Positions 52,937-64,000 of a stretch of DNA of 64,000 nucleotides are shown here, in pieces. Below the pieces are notes generated by a model. The model saw only the letters and a program-made list of their open reading frames with translations. It ran no database searches and had not been told where the DNA came from. Made by a program: the position numbers and the translations under genes. The stretch comes from Monocercomonoides exilis (lineage: Eukaryota > Preaxostyla > Oxymonadida > Polymastigidae). The stretch is from assembly GCA_001643675.2 (NCBI GenBank), contig LSRY02000026.1, positions 574,501 to 638,500 on the forward strand, in the 5' to 3' direction. Positions within the stretch are counted from its first letter, which is position 1; every line of letters starts with the position of its first letter.

Positions 52937-55900
52937 TCAGTTGTTCCGAGATCTTCTCTTCCTGACAACTACAATTGCAATAATCACAACTACCACCACT
53001 ACCACCACAACCACAATAGGAACCACAATAGCAACCACAGTCCCTGCACTCATCTTCTTCTTCTTTTCTGGTTCTGGCTCATCTTTCTTCTCCTTCAGGT
53101 ATTTCTCATACACATCTTCAGGAGCAGCCTCTTCATCTGTTGCCCCCACAATCCATCCTTTGTTGCCATCGTTGTAGTCCTTCGCAAATGCAAAGGCGTC
53201 TTTCTGTTGGCTGAACTTATCAAAGTCTGGAGCAATGATGCACAGTGATGCCACCGATGAATCTTTCCCTTTGTTGTCACCTAACTCAAGTTTGCCTTCA
53301 CCCGGAAGTTTCAAATTATCAACTGCATCTTTCACTTCAATGAGAATAGCTCCTGCCTTTCCACTTGCTGCTTCACATGACTTGAATGAACATTTCTTTC
53401 CTCTTCCCATTTCCACTGTCGAATCGTCATCAACCATCTTGATCATAACACCTACACACAATCCATTCTCTGATTTCACTCCATTCATGGTCAACCCTTC
53501 TATTCGAACACTCGATGCTTTTTCAGCTGCATCTTGGATGTTGATTGCTGCTCCATCTGTCACACTCACTTTGTTGATCTCAACTGTATCTAATTTGACT
53601 GAAGAGGATTTGTTAATAACAAACAGTGATTCTTGGAAGTTCACTTCATTATCACCCTTGCATTCAACTCCACTCATTATAAGTTCTCCTTCTGTCACAT
53701 TCACAAGATGGAATTTGGTAATTTCTTCATCATTTCTGGGTGCATCTGGCTCTGGTCTCACAAATTTGCAGTTCACAATACTCAACTTAGCATCTGCACC
53801 CTCTGCAACAATCAATGAGGATGTGTCAGTGTTTGATTCCTCTGGCTCATCCAATGACAATGGGAACAAGAAGGATATTCCTCTGAACTCAACTTCACTC
53901 TTGCATGTGAACAAATGACTTTCTGATTTAACATTACAATCGATCTCCACTTCTGTTTCTTTTTCTGTTTCCTCTGCTTTCTCCACACCCACAATAGTTA
54001 TCAATGAAAATTTCTCAAGTGTAACAGCTGCAGCTTTGAATGATTCATTCGTTCTGATGATATTGATCTTGAAGTTTTCTCCTCCAACACCCACTCCAAA
54101 CAATTTGTATGCTTTATCAAGACTTTTCTTTGGGTTGTCATAGCTCAATCCATTTTTGGTATCATCATCACTTCCTGATGAACTCACATACACATTTGTA
54201 TTCGGATCAAAATACACTTCTGTAAAATCAACTTCAGAGCTATCCTCTGTTCCTTTTGCAACAACAAAGCATTTATTTTCATTTTTCTTGTATCCAGATG
54301 CAAAGCTTTGCTTCATCGCTTTTGCAATGTCTCTGTGAAGGCTGACTGGCACATCTAAATACAATCCTGTGTTCTTTTCAGCATTAGATGTTGAATCTGA
54401 ATCTCCTGCCTTGCACCCTGTGAATACTAAATTATCTCCTGTTTCTGGCCATGTCAGTTCATCTGCTTTTGTTATTCCTGTCATTTCCAGACATATTGCT
54501 CCTGCTTTCCCTTTTACACATGTGCATTTTTCAAATGTTGTTTTCCCAGTGTTTCCAATGGAGAATGTGCTTTCTGCATGTTCGCTCTTCACATAAAGTG
54601 CTCCACATGTATCTGTTGTTGTATCTTCCGATTTGCATTCTGTGAATGTGCATGCGTCCAATATAACTGAAAGAGCTGTGTCTGTTTTGCCAACAATTTT
54701 CATAACAGCACTTCCATTTGATGTTATCTTCTTCAGATTCAATGATGTCAATGATACAGCTGTCACTGCTGTTGTTGTTCCATCAACCAAAAATGGTGTC
54801 TCTGAAAATTTCACTTCGTTCTCAGAAGTGCATTCGACCTTGTTCATTGTCAATGTCCCTGCACTCACTTTCACAAGATAACATTTCACTTCTTCCCCTG
54901 TGTTTGTTAGCATCCCAAGTGTATTTGTTTGTATTGTAAGCTTAAAATCACAAGTGTCAATTGTTAGAGAAACTGATTCTGAATCAGCATGAATCAAGGC
55001 ATATGTGCTTGAACTATCTTTCTGTTCATTTGCGACTAGTTCAGATGTTGATTTGAAGTCGAATATCAAATTCTTGAATGTCACTGTCTTTTGACATGTG
55101 AATAAATCAGCTTTATCTGCAGTGCTACAATCTATCTCAACTTTAGTCTCAGCTTCATTTCCAGTGTCCCCTGCTTCTACCACTCCTTCGATCGTAATTC
55201 CTGTCTCTTTTGAGAATGTAATAGCTTCGTCTGTAACTGTTTTGTTGGATTTATTTTTCATTATTTTTATGGAAAATTCTCCAGGACCTTTTGATTTATC
55301 CAATAATTCATAAGCTTTTTTTATTGTTTAAAATGGTTTTGTTTTTGTTCCATCTGCTGTGTCATCACTTCCTCCATTCTTAACATATGCCTCATGTGGA
55401 TCAAAATATACTGCAGTGAAATCAATATCTTCACCTTCACTATTTGTTCCCTTAGCTGCAACAAACCAGTCATTTGTTCCTTTCACATAGTTTTTGGCAA
55501 ATTTCTCTTTCATTGCTTTGGCAATATCCTGTAACTTTTCACTGTTCACATCAAGATACAAAAATGTCTGTTTATCCGAACCAGCTTTGCACCCACTAAC
55601 TGTCAGTTTATCTTCCTCAGACCATGTCAATTGATTTGCATTTGAAATTGCTGACATCTTCAGATATATCCCACCTGATTTCCCATTGGCACATTCACAT
55701 GATGTAAATGTTGTTTTTGCATTTGAATATCGTGGACTTTCTGAAATATTAAATGTACTATCTGTTCCATTACTTTCAACATACAATGCTCCACTTGTGG
55801 CATTAGATGCTTCTGTTGATTTGCAATTGGTAAATGTGCATCCATGGACATTGACTTCTATCTTTTCACTATTGTTTCCCCCAATCTTCACCACTGCACT

Positions 55901-56638
55901 TGCACTCGACTCTATGTTATTCAATGTCGATGCAATCAATGTCACTTTTGTTGCTTTGTCAAACAAAAACGGAGTGGTTGAAAACTTAGCAGTGTTGTTA
56001 TCATCACTGAAAGATACTGCCTCCATGTTGAATTCACCTGCTTCCACCTTCACCAGATGAATATTGGCTGTTCCTGTTTCTGTTGGACGAACAAATTGGC
56101 AAGTGCTAATTGTCAGATTAGGTGATAGTTTATTTGTATTTGTTGTCATGGATGAATGATCAGATGACCCTGAAATTGATCCCCCTGAATTTGCAACCAA
56201 ACGGATAATAGCCAACGTGTTGTCATCATTAGATGCATTTCCAAGTGACACTGGATATATAAACTTCAGATACTTGAATGTCACATTTTGCTTACAAGTG
56301 AACAGATCCGTGTTAGTATCACTATTACCATTACCCTCAGTAAGATATGTGCAGTTTATTTCCACTAACTCAGGAGTCCCATTTGCACCTTCATTTTGTT
56401 TTCCTTGGATCATTAATGGTTTTTCTTTGTCAAATGTATTCACTCCTGCTACTAATGCAGGTTGACCATCTTCTTGTTTTATAATTGTAATGATGTATGA
56501 AGTTGAACTTGTATCACCATTAAGCTTATCATATGCATCACTTATCTTTCCAATAGGGCTATCTTTTGTTCCATTTCCGTTTCCTCCACTTTTGACGAAC
56601 TTTTCTTCCACTTTTCCTTCTGAATACATGGAAAGCAC
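52937..56638 (-). pseudogene. Third surface-protein copy, start lost and one nonsense codon
   Basis: Minus-strand copy of the 1246-residue beta-helix surface protein. It covers the same three repeats, valine-rich membrane span and RKRRSRNN tail, ending in TGA. Two defects are visible. The signal-peptide start is gone: the codon equivalent to the start ATG is replaced, and an upstream TGA lies in frame, so the first ATG is inside the signal sequence (MYSEG, 56629). A TAA at 55330-55328 replaces the Lys after TKPF; the frame continues on both sides. Sequence is a mosaic of copies 1 and 2 plus private patches (SNKTVTDEAITF, RTNESFKAAAV). It could still act as a donor for gene conversion. Confidence 0.82.
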
Positions 56639-56639
56639 A

Positions 56640-58105
56640 ATTTGAAAAAATACAATTCTTCAATATCTCAATCAAATTCCATTTCTTTCTTCCTTTTTCT
56701 TTCATCATTCTGTTTTCTTCTGCTTTTTCCAATTGATGGAGAAAGAGAAGACACCTCACTCACATTCTTTTCTCACTTCATCATCCAAAAGTTCTTCTTC
56801 AATTGTGTTTCCTCTTCAGCTGCTTTGCTTTCGCATAAATGAATATTTTTTCATTCATCAATCATTTTTCATCTTTATTCTGTTTTCTTGACTGATCTCC
56901 CTTTATCAATGCTCAACATTGTTCTTTTCCTCTCCATTTTTCTTCAATTCATGAAATGTTCCAAAAATCCATTCTTCCAAACCTCCTTTTTTTCTCAAGC
57001 CCAATACAAAAGCTATGCATTCATTCAAATATTAAACTTTTCATTTTTGGTTGCTGAGAATGAAATTGAGAATGAGAAGTCAATGAATCAACAGCTTTGA
57101 TGTAAATGATTGATGTGTTCAATGGAGAAGTCTATCTTCACTTTTTCACTTTCATTCTTCAATATTTCTGTTTTGATTGAAAAACAAAATACAAAAGAAG
57201 AAGATGATGATGAAGAAGATGAAGAAATTAAATGAAGGAGATGATCAAAAACATCCACAAACAGCTCAATGATGATTAAGATTGAATGAAATAACGGTTG
57301 GAAAAAAAGAAGATGTAAATGGACAGGTTACAGAAATATTGATTGAGTTGAGTCATGAATTCGCAGGCAAAGGTGACCTTTCATCACAAAGCGATGTTGA
57401 TAACAGAAAGATTCTCTTTGGATACTCATTTGAAATCGTGCCTGGCTGAAGGCCTTGAAGATCAATGGAAAACATCTGGACTTTCCAATGGCTGTTCATA
57501 ACAACACAAAAGAGTCCCCTGAGCACAATTCGAAATATTTGTCGCTCTCTTCATTCTGATGCAACTGAAGTTGGATTCGGGAAAAATCACTTTCCTTCAA
57601 AATCATATGTCCACAATTGTATGCAGAAAAATAATCTTGTTGATTTATTTCTCGGACGCATCTCGTGGGAAAGTTGTTTTCGCTATTTTTCCCTCTTCCA
57701 ATCTCATTTTTGCAGAAAGAAAATGGCTTCGTTCGTCAGATGCTCAGCAGCACCAAAAGAAATATTAAATGTATTTCTTTTGACTTTTTTGTCGCATCTC
57801 ACTTTTGTGATCAGCTCCTTTTCTGTAGGTGTCGGCCTTCATTGCTTTTCCCCAAACAATGCTTTTCTGAAAAATGCAAGATTAATTAGTAATTCAAGCA
57901 TTGGATCTCTGTCTTCAATCACTCATTTGACATTTTCTCCTGCTATCATTTCGTATTTATTCAAGTTCTTCAGCCCAGTCAATCAATGCATATTTTCAGA
58001 AATTCTTTTCTTTATGTCTTTATTTCTCAAACAGTTCCCTGAATTTCTTTTTATTTCTCGTTACAAGTTAAATTTAAAAAAATTATGAATATTGCACATA
58101 TTCCT
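56640..58105. other. Intergenic, possibly decayed coding sequence
   Basis: Both strands show ORF pieces up to 207 codons (57465-58088 plus) without recognisable domains. Minus-strand frames around 57750-58000 give a charged, interrupted peptide (MLELLINLAFFRKALFGE; NTFNISFGAAEHLT) that looks more protein-like than the plus ORF. Not callable. Confidence 0.35.
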
Positions 58106-58390
58106 TTATTTCCCAATGCCTATATTATAATCAGCTCCATTCTCATCGTATTGCTCCACAAAGCGGAGATTGGCCATTTCAACAATAACTCACATTCCTG
58201 CACTTTGGAGAGGATACAGACGGAAATATCTTCACAATCAATAGAACTATATAAATTACATACATTATGTCTTTTTGTGTTATTGATAAAATTGTTGCAT
58301 TCCCCTTGGCCATCCAATAACCAAAAATCATCAAAAAGAATTCCAAAAATATTGCATTGCCTCGTTTCTTATTGCATCCACAGGAAATAA
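58106..58390 (-). repeat. Dispersed repeat with ORF fragment (partner at 18516-18790)
   Basis: Reverse-complement match to 18516-18790. It encodes on the minus strand FFLMIFGYWMAKGN, ITQKDIMYVIYIVL and VKIFPSVSSPKCRNVSYC before a TGA. Same unidentified family. Confidence 0.6.
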
Positions 58391-59619
58391 TATTCTTAGT
58401 TCTACAGATAATGTTCACTCACGTCCTTTCATTTTGTCAATGTTTGAAACTGATTTTAAAATCAAATTCGATCATTGAATACATAACTACAAACAGAAAA
58501 AACAAATAAATCATTTTTATAAGTTTAATATTTATTTAAATGTTTTTTTTTTTTATATTACAAAAGGTTTATGACCCAATTTTTGAAATTAAGGTTTGAT
58601 TATTTATATAAAAGAAATAAACATAAACTTTTAAAAATGTATTTTGAAATGAAGCCTGTTTCTTATGGGGGAAAATGGGGGTAGGGGGCGAAGGGGTTTA
58701 AAACCTTCCATCAAACACCCACGAGAAATTGGTTGGTTTCAAGGGGTATAAAGCCACTTTGTTCATTCAAAATAATTTTTTCATTAACACATAAATTGTA
58801 AAATAAAAAAAAAAAAAAAAAAAAAAAATATTTCGAAATAAAAATATTATTTATAGATTATATATTAATTTTAAATAAAAGTAAGTATTTCCACAAAATC
58901 CAGAAATTTTAAATTTTTTCATTAAAAACTTTATTTTTTAAAAATAACATTTTTTACAGGAAGAAGACTTAAACACAATAATATATGATTTAATTTAATA
59001 TCTTTCATATAAAAAGCATTTTTTGCTAATTTTACAAAAAAGTTTGATATTTTTTCAATGAAGTGGAAAACAATTTGTTTTATAAAAATAATTTATCCAA
59101 ACATAAAGTCAAAAGTTCAATAAACAATTGTTACCATTCATTTACAGGTTTATCTAAATTTTGTTGAAATTTACAATTTTGGAATTCAAAAAATTAAGTT
59201 TTTGCTTAATACGATAATGCAATCATTCACGATTGGTTTTATTTTAATTTATAAACAACGTTCAAATCCATCATAAACATAAAATAGTTGTTTTCCGAAA
59301 TTTTCATTCATTGATATTTATTTATGTAAATGATCAAATCATTTTATAGGTTTCATTACACATATGGATTGAAAACAAAAATGGAATTTTAACCCCAGTG
59401 ATCATTTTATTAGAAATATTTAACGAGTTTTAACATTTTAATTCATTTTTTGATAATGAAGAAACACACATTCACAAAAGCCTTTTTTTATGTGAAGCTT
59501 TGTAACCGCAATGCTTGCATGAATCTTGAATGTTGATAACGCACAAAATAATGCACTGGTTTGATATCATTGCAGAAACAAAATCTTGATTGAAAAATTT
59601 TTTTTCTTGTAATTTCTGC
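58391..59619. other. AT-rich intergenic with one G-rich island
   Basis: No gene seen. It contains a long poly-A run (about 58803-58828) and the four-G-run motif at 58667-58696, listed separately. Confidence 0.6.
58667..58696 (+). other. Putative G-quadruplex motif
   Basis: Four G runs (5, 5, 5 and 4 bases) are separated by loops of 5, 2 and 4 bases, matching the usual pattern for an intramolecular G-quadruplex. It stands out sharply from the surrounding AT-rich sequence. Role unknown. Confidence 0.75.
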
Positions 59620-60963
59620 AAAACTGTTTTCGGAATGAAAAACATTTCGAAAAGAATGGACAAAGACAGAAAATCCTTGGAATGAATTCTTTGATTGAAG
59701 AAAAGAATGAAAAAGAATTCAGATCTGCTTTCACAACCGAACTGTTCAACAGAATAAACAAAATGATAGAAGATAAGAAACTATCGTTGGAAAATGCCAT
59801 TTTGTTGCTGAAGCACATTGGATATCGTAAAGCGCAAAAAAATATAAGGGATCCGGACTTTTTAAGATCTTTGCTGGATGCAAGATTAGAGAAGATGATT
59901 TTTGAAGAAGATAAGAAGAAAAAAGAAGAAAAGAACGAAAAGCTTCAAACGTATCTTTGCGAATGCTATCTTTTTCTCAGCTTCTTTGTTTCGCCTAAAT
60001 TGTTTTCAATGTGTGTGCCGTATCTTCTGAAAGTTGCGTTGAACAAGGAGGAAAACAAAGAAGCTCAAAAAGTAGTTGAAATGGCTTTGTTAACCTTGAG
60101 CAATTTTGGGGAATATGTCAGAACATTTTTAATTTCATTATTTATTTCATTTTTTATTCCATTTTTAAATAGCTTTCTTTCAATTTTTTTGAAAATGAAA
60201 GGATACAAAAACTTTTCATGGATGAAATCAAAGATATTATCCTGTATTATCAAGACCATCACAATCTGACACGACTCGCTTATCAGTCTGTTTTGGAGTG
60301 TTTGCTGGACAGATTTGAGGAAGATGAAAGTTTGGAAGAAGTGGTTGTGAATGAAGTGCATTTTGGGAGAGAGGCAGCAAAAGAGGTTGGAGAATTATGG
60401 AAGTGCATGGATAGGAAGAAAAAGGAAGAGGAAAGAGGAAAAGGAAGGGGAGAAGAGATGATTTTGATGAGATGGATCAAAACATTGAATATATATTTTT
60501 GCAATTGCCGATTGATGAATGAAGAGTGCATTGAGCTTATCCGTTGCATTGTTCAGCTATTTCGTGCAGCAAAGGACAATTGCGAAGGAATTAGATACTG
60601 GTGCGATTATTTGTTTGAAACAACAGCGGGGAAAAAAGCAGTTGAAATCAAAAACTTGTTGAAAGGCAGAGCTGTTGGGCTCTTTTTGGAGGAAATCCAG
60701 CAGACAAAATGGATAACATTATGACACTGCATGGCTTGGTGTATTTTATGAATGTTTCAAATCGATTGAAAGAAGAAAAGGGTGATATAATTGAAAAAGC
60801 GAAAAGAAAGGCAGCAAAAAAACTAATTTTTGAAAAGATGGAGGAAGAAGGATATGAAGATGTCATTATCAGCTTTCATAAAATGTTGAATTTTCTGAAA
60901 GATCAACATTGTGGTTTTGGCTACATATCGTTGAATATTTCTGATTATTTTGTGACTGTTTAA
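59620..60963 (+). pseudogene. Helical-family member with frameshifts
   Basis: Plus-strand relative of the 16789-18210 gene. The second exon (to about 60116) has GQRQKILGMN, KLSLENAILLLKHIGY, YLCECYLFLS and YLLKVALNKEEN. The last exon (from about 60203) has KDIILYYQDHHNLT, VVVNEVHFGREAAKEV and CIVQLFRAAKDNC, and ends MEEEGYEDVIISFH...ISDYFVTV and TAA at 60961-60963. Breaks: near 59630 a TGA or frame change replaces the conserved Leu of the LEHC segment, and near 60700 a one-base frameshift lies after EEIQQ. The terminal TAA sits exactly at the family C-terminus, so TAA is a real stop in this gene family. Confidence 0.75.
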
Positions 60964-63900
60964 GGAAAAGAAATGCTTTGAATTTTGCGAAATGGAATTT
61001 CATTTTTTCTTTTTTCATCATCTCACAAAATCGAAAACAAACAATCATTTGCATCTTTCTTTTGCAATTACTTTTTTTATCTCACTTCATTTTGATGAAA
61101 TGAAGAAACAAAAAGATCTTGAATAAAAAAAAGAGGGATAAATTTTTTGATATTATTCGTTTTCTTCTTCTTTTCTTTTAATGATCTGTCGGGCAAAAAT
61201 AAATAAATAAATAAATAAAATTTGTCATCCATCGTCTCCAATAACTTCTCTTCTCTCCTCTTTTGAACAATCTTTTGTTCTTTTTCCTTTCTTCCCTTGT
61301 TTTCCCAAATGTCAAATGATTTCTGAGAAACGAAGAAGAGAAGTTAAAGTCATGTTAACGAAAAGCGTATTTATGAGATAAATGTGATTGAAAAGATGAA
61401 GATGCTTTCTTTTCTCAATTGGAGAGTTGATTGCTGCTTCTCTGCCACAAAAGCTCTCTTTCTCTTTCTGTTTCCCGTTCCAATGTGCCTCATCAAAAAG
61501 TCACATCGAAAAAACATGCTCACAGCCAGTCTTGAATGAGCAAGAGAAATAAAAGGAAAAAGAACATGAAGAAGATGAAAACATCACATTTTGATGATTT
61601 GTTGAAAATATTCTTTTAAAAGAAAAATATCATCATTTTCACCCACTTCATCATTCTTCTCCAGCTGTTCAGCTTCTTCAGATGACACAAATTCGTCTGT
61701 GGCATTTGCAGATCAATCGCTCTGTTCCATTCAAAAGATGAAGACACAACAACTTCTGATTGCAATTTCTGTTCTTCTCTTGAAGATGGTGGAGTTGTGA
61801 GTGAAGGAAGAATGAAACAGCAAAAATGATTGGATTTCCAATGAGATGGCAGATGTGCTGCGAAGTGACTGAAACATGCTGCATTTTCTGAGGAAGCAGA
61901 TGACTTCACTGTGAAGAAGAAGGAAAATGCAGAATCGACTTTTCTGCTGAGTGATTTGTGGAATGCCCAAAAACAACTGAAAATAAAACGAGCTGAAGTG
62001 AATAAGATGTTGTGAGTGACGATGAAAGATTTATTGTTGAAGAAGAAGAAGAAGAAGAAGAAGAAGAATTTTTGGCTGATTGAAAAAGTTGATTTTTTTG
62101 TTTGTTTCGTTGATTTTTTTGCTGCTTTGGCGAAAAGGAAGAAAAAGCAGATAAATGAGAAGAAGAAGAGGAGGAAGCAAAAGCTAATGATCCATTTAAA
62201 CTTCCTCCAAATTCACTCGCCAGCTCTTCCCCTGACAATCCTCAGCTTTTCTGATGTTCTTCTCTCTTCTCTCAAGTCCTTCTTCTTCTCCTTCTTCTTC
62301 TTCTCTTTCTTCTCATTCTATTTTCTTCTTTTTCTGTTTCTCATCTGACTCCTCCTTCATCTTTTATTTCTTCTTCAAATTCATCAAACTCTTCCTTATC
62401 TTCATCTCTTTCTATTTTCTTCTCTTTCTTCTCCACATTCATCTTCATCCTTTGAAGCATCTTTTGTGCAAGTTCATTATCTTCTTCTGCTTTCTCTTCG
62501 ATTTCCTCTTCTTCTTCTTCTTCTGCTGCTGCTGCTTCTGCTTCTGCTTCTTCTTCTCCTTCTGTTTTCATTCGTGTCTCTGTTTCTTCATGTTGATTGA
62601 CTTCAGAATATGGCACTTTCTTTTCTTTTCTTCATAAATTCAATCTTTCATTCCGCATTTGGTTATCTTCCTCTTCTCTTCTCTTTCTATTTTCTTCTCT
62701 TTCTTCTTTTTCTTCTTCCTTTTAACATTTTCTGTCTTTGTTCACATTTTTCCTGCAAACATTTCTTATTTCTTGTCATTTTCATTTGACATGTCTGTTT
62801 TCAACTGAGTTGCGGAATTAATGTAAGGAGAGAGAAACGGCCCTGAACAGGGGAATTTGTTTTGGATGATTCTTTTTGTAAATAATTTGAAGAAGACGAA
62901 GAAGTTTTGAGAAGAGAAAGATGATAAAAAAGAAGAGGAAGAAGAAGAAAATGATGATGATGATGATGGCAATGATGATTGTGGTGTGTGTGGTGTGTGT
63001 GTTTGGAGGTTTGCCCAGCCAAACAACAAACAGGAACAGCAGCGCAGATGAAAGAAGAAGGCAACCACAAATGGCTGTGTTCAAAAGGAATTGATGTGCA
63101 ACACCCGATGAGAAGCAACATGATGAAGAAGAATCAATCTTTCTTTTTTCTTCTTTTCTTTTTTCTTCTTTTCAGCAGCTCAATCACAAAAGGAAATGGC
63201 TTAAATTTTTTATGGGTCAATTTCATATTCAGTTTCTTTGGAGCTTTTCATCCACTTCCAACGAAAATGATGAAAAATATGAAGAAGAAGAAGATGATGA
63301 TGAAATGCTTTCACTGTGAAGAAAACATCTTTCATATTTGCAAATATGTTAATGAGTGAACATAAAACCATTTCTTTTCTCTTCTCTTCTCTTCCAAAAG
63401 CGATGTTGAAGAACAATGATCCAAAAAAGTTCGAAAGAATTGTTTCGGCTGCATCTGCTGCTTTCCTTCGCATTCACAATCATCAATGCTGTCTGTTGTT
63501 CTCTCTAAAATAGTATTCCAATTATAAAAAAATAGCCTTCAACCTAGTTATGTCACTCTGTGTGCAATTACTCCTTTTCTCTTTCTCAAAAAACGAAATC
63601 TCCCAGCAAATAGAAATCCATCAGGTTTTTTCTCTTATTACTTTTATTGCCCTATCAATGAAAAAAACTTCAATAAAACAAACAAATACATTTTTCATGA
63701 AAAGATTAGAATAAAACAGAGTTTGCCTCATACCAATCGCAATTTCATTCATTCCCTGCAACCCCTTTGCCTCAACAAAAAATATGTCCTTTATCACCCA
63801 TTCCACATTTTGGCCTTTTTCCCTTTAACATAAATTCCATCTCTTTCTGCAAGAAAAACACATCAAAAGCCCAATCCAAATGCTCATATAACCTTGTTCC

Positions 63901-64000
63901 ATACATCCCATCCCTTTTGCCAAAAGTGTCCATTTCAGCCAATCTTGGCAAAAATAATCATTTCTTTCAAAACATCAAAAATCTCTTCAAATAAAAATAT
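60964..64000. other. Low-complexity flank, no supported gene
   Basis: GAA, TTC and ATG-rich runs dominate (for example about 62036-62070, 62500-62560 and 62940-62980), plus aaat tandem units near 61197-61219. ORFs up to about 127 codons follow these runs on both strands and read as poly-Glu, poly-Lys or poly-Ser; the Glu/Ala-rich minus ORF 62341-62616 is the most protein-like, but it has no homolog here. No gene is called. Confidence 0.45.

Noticed and set aside
57465-58088. 207-codon plus-strand ORF
   Set aside because: Serine/Phe-rich, no domain, and an overlapping minus-strand frame looks more protein-like; neither is supported.
22058-60963. Reassignment of TAA and TAG to glutamine (as in Streblomastix)
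   Set aside because: Several in-frame TAA/TAG codons fit Gln well (for example 47663-47665 aligned with Gln, and the TAG in SLF/KLGL of DIRS-A). But TAG ends both gag ORFs at the same residue, TAA ends two helical-family members and all DIRS recombinases at homologous positions, and in-frame TGA is about as common in the decayed elements.
62341-62616. Acidic Glu/Ala-rich ORF on the minus strand
   Set aside because: Driven by a TTC/TGC simple repeat. No homolog, intron signal or continuation could be found.
1-64000. CRISPR arrays, operons, ribosome-binding sites, tRNA or rRNA genes
   Set aside because: I looked for regularly spaced repeats, clustered same-strand ORFs with short gaps and cloverleaf patterns and saw none. 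The window is eukaryotic in character.

Overview
This looks like nuclear DNA of a protist. It is AT-rich, the protein genes are interrupted by short introns of about 50-150 bases, and stretches without genes are long. Three things make an oxymonad (Preaxostyla, Monocercomonoides-like) the best guess: giant secreted beta-helix proteins with a single membrane span, one of them ending in a degenerate kinase domain; an expanded family of roughly 430-residue helical proteins that I recall from Monocercomonoides; and DIRS-type tyrosine-recombinase retrotransposons. The organism name is inference; no rRNA or tRNA gene that could settle it is visible.

Layout. 1-2340 is the decayed 3' half of a DIRS element. 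3270-13240 is a large imperfect palindrome: two almost identical 1246-residue surface-protein genes (3550-7290 minus, 9207-12947 plus) with about 1.8 kb between them. A decayed pogo/Tigger-like transposase lies at 13819-15605, one intact and one broken member of the helical family at 16789-18210 and 20000-21315, and a structurally complete DIRS element at 21946-26589. A multi-exon coiled-coil gene (26735-30740) then runs, in one frame and across two TAG codons, into more coiled coil and into a beta-helix/membrane/pseudokinase gene (31956-35480). 35.5-43.1 kb holds a decayed Merlin-like transposase and simple repeats. A third helical-family member (43103-44486) and a second complete DIRS element on the minus strand (44538-49020) follow. 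50177-56638 holds a second Merlin-like relic, a second DIRS relic and a third, broken copy of the surface-protein gene. The last 7 kb holds a fourth, broken helical-family member and low-complexity sequence.

How the parts fit. The three surface-protein copies differ in patches rather than evenly, which suggests sequence exchange among them; the palindrome and the broken copy would be natural substrates and donor. The two DIRS relics carry the same five nonsense codons and both lie just downstream of a surface-protein gene, so gene and relic were probably duplicated together. Both full-length DIRS elements show non-identical inverted termini plus an internal region complementary to both ends, as expected for circular-intermediate retrotransposition, but both have damaged reading frames.

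Genetic code. In-frame TAA and TAG are frequent, and one oxymonad (Streblomastix) is known to read them as glutamine. Here, however, TAG ends both gag ORFs at the same point, and TAA ends two helical-family members and three DIRS recombinases at homologous points. I therefore annotated with the standard code.
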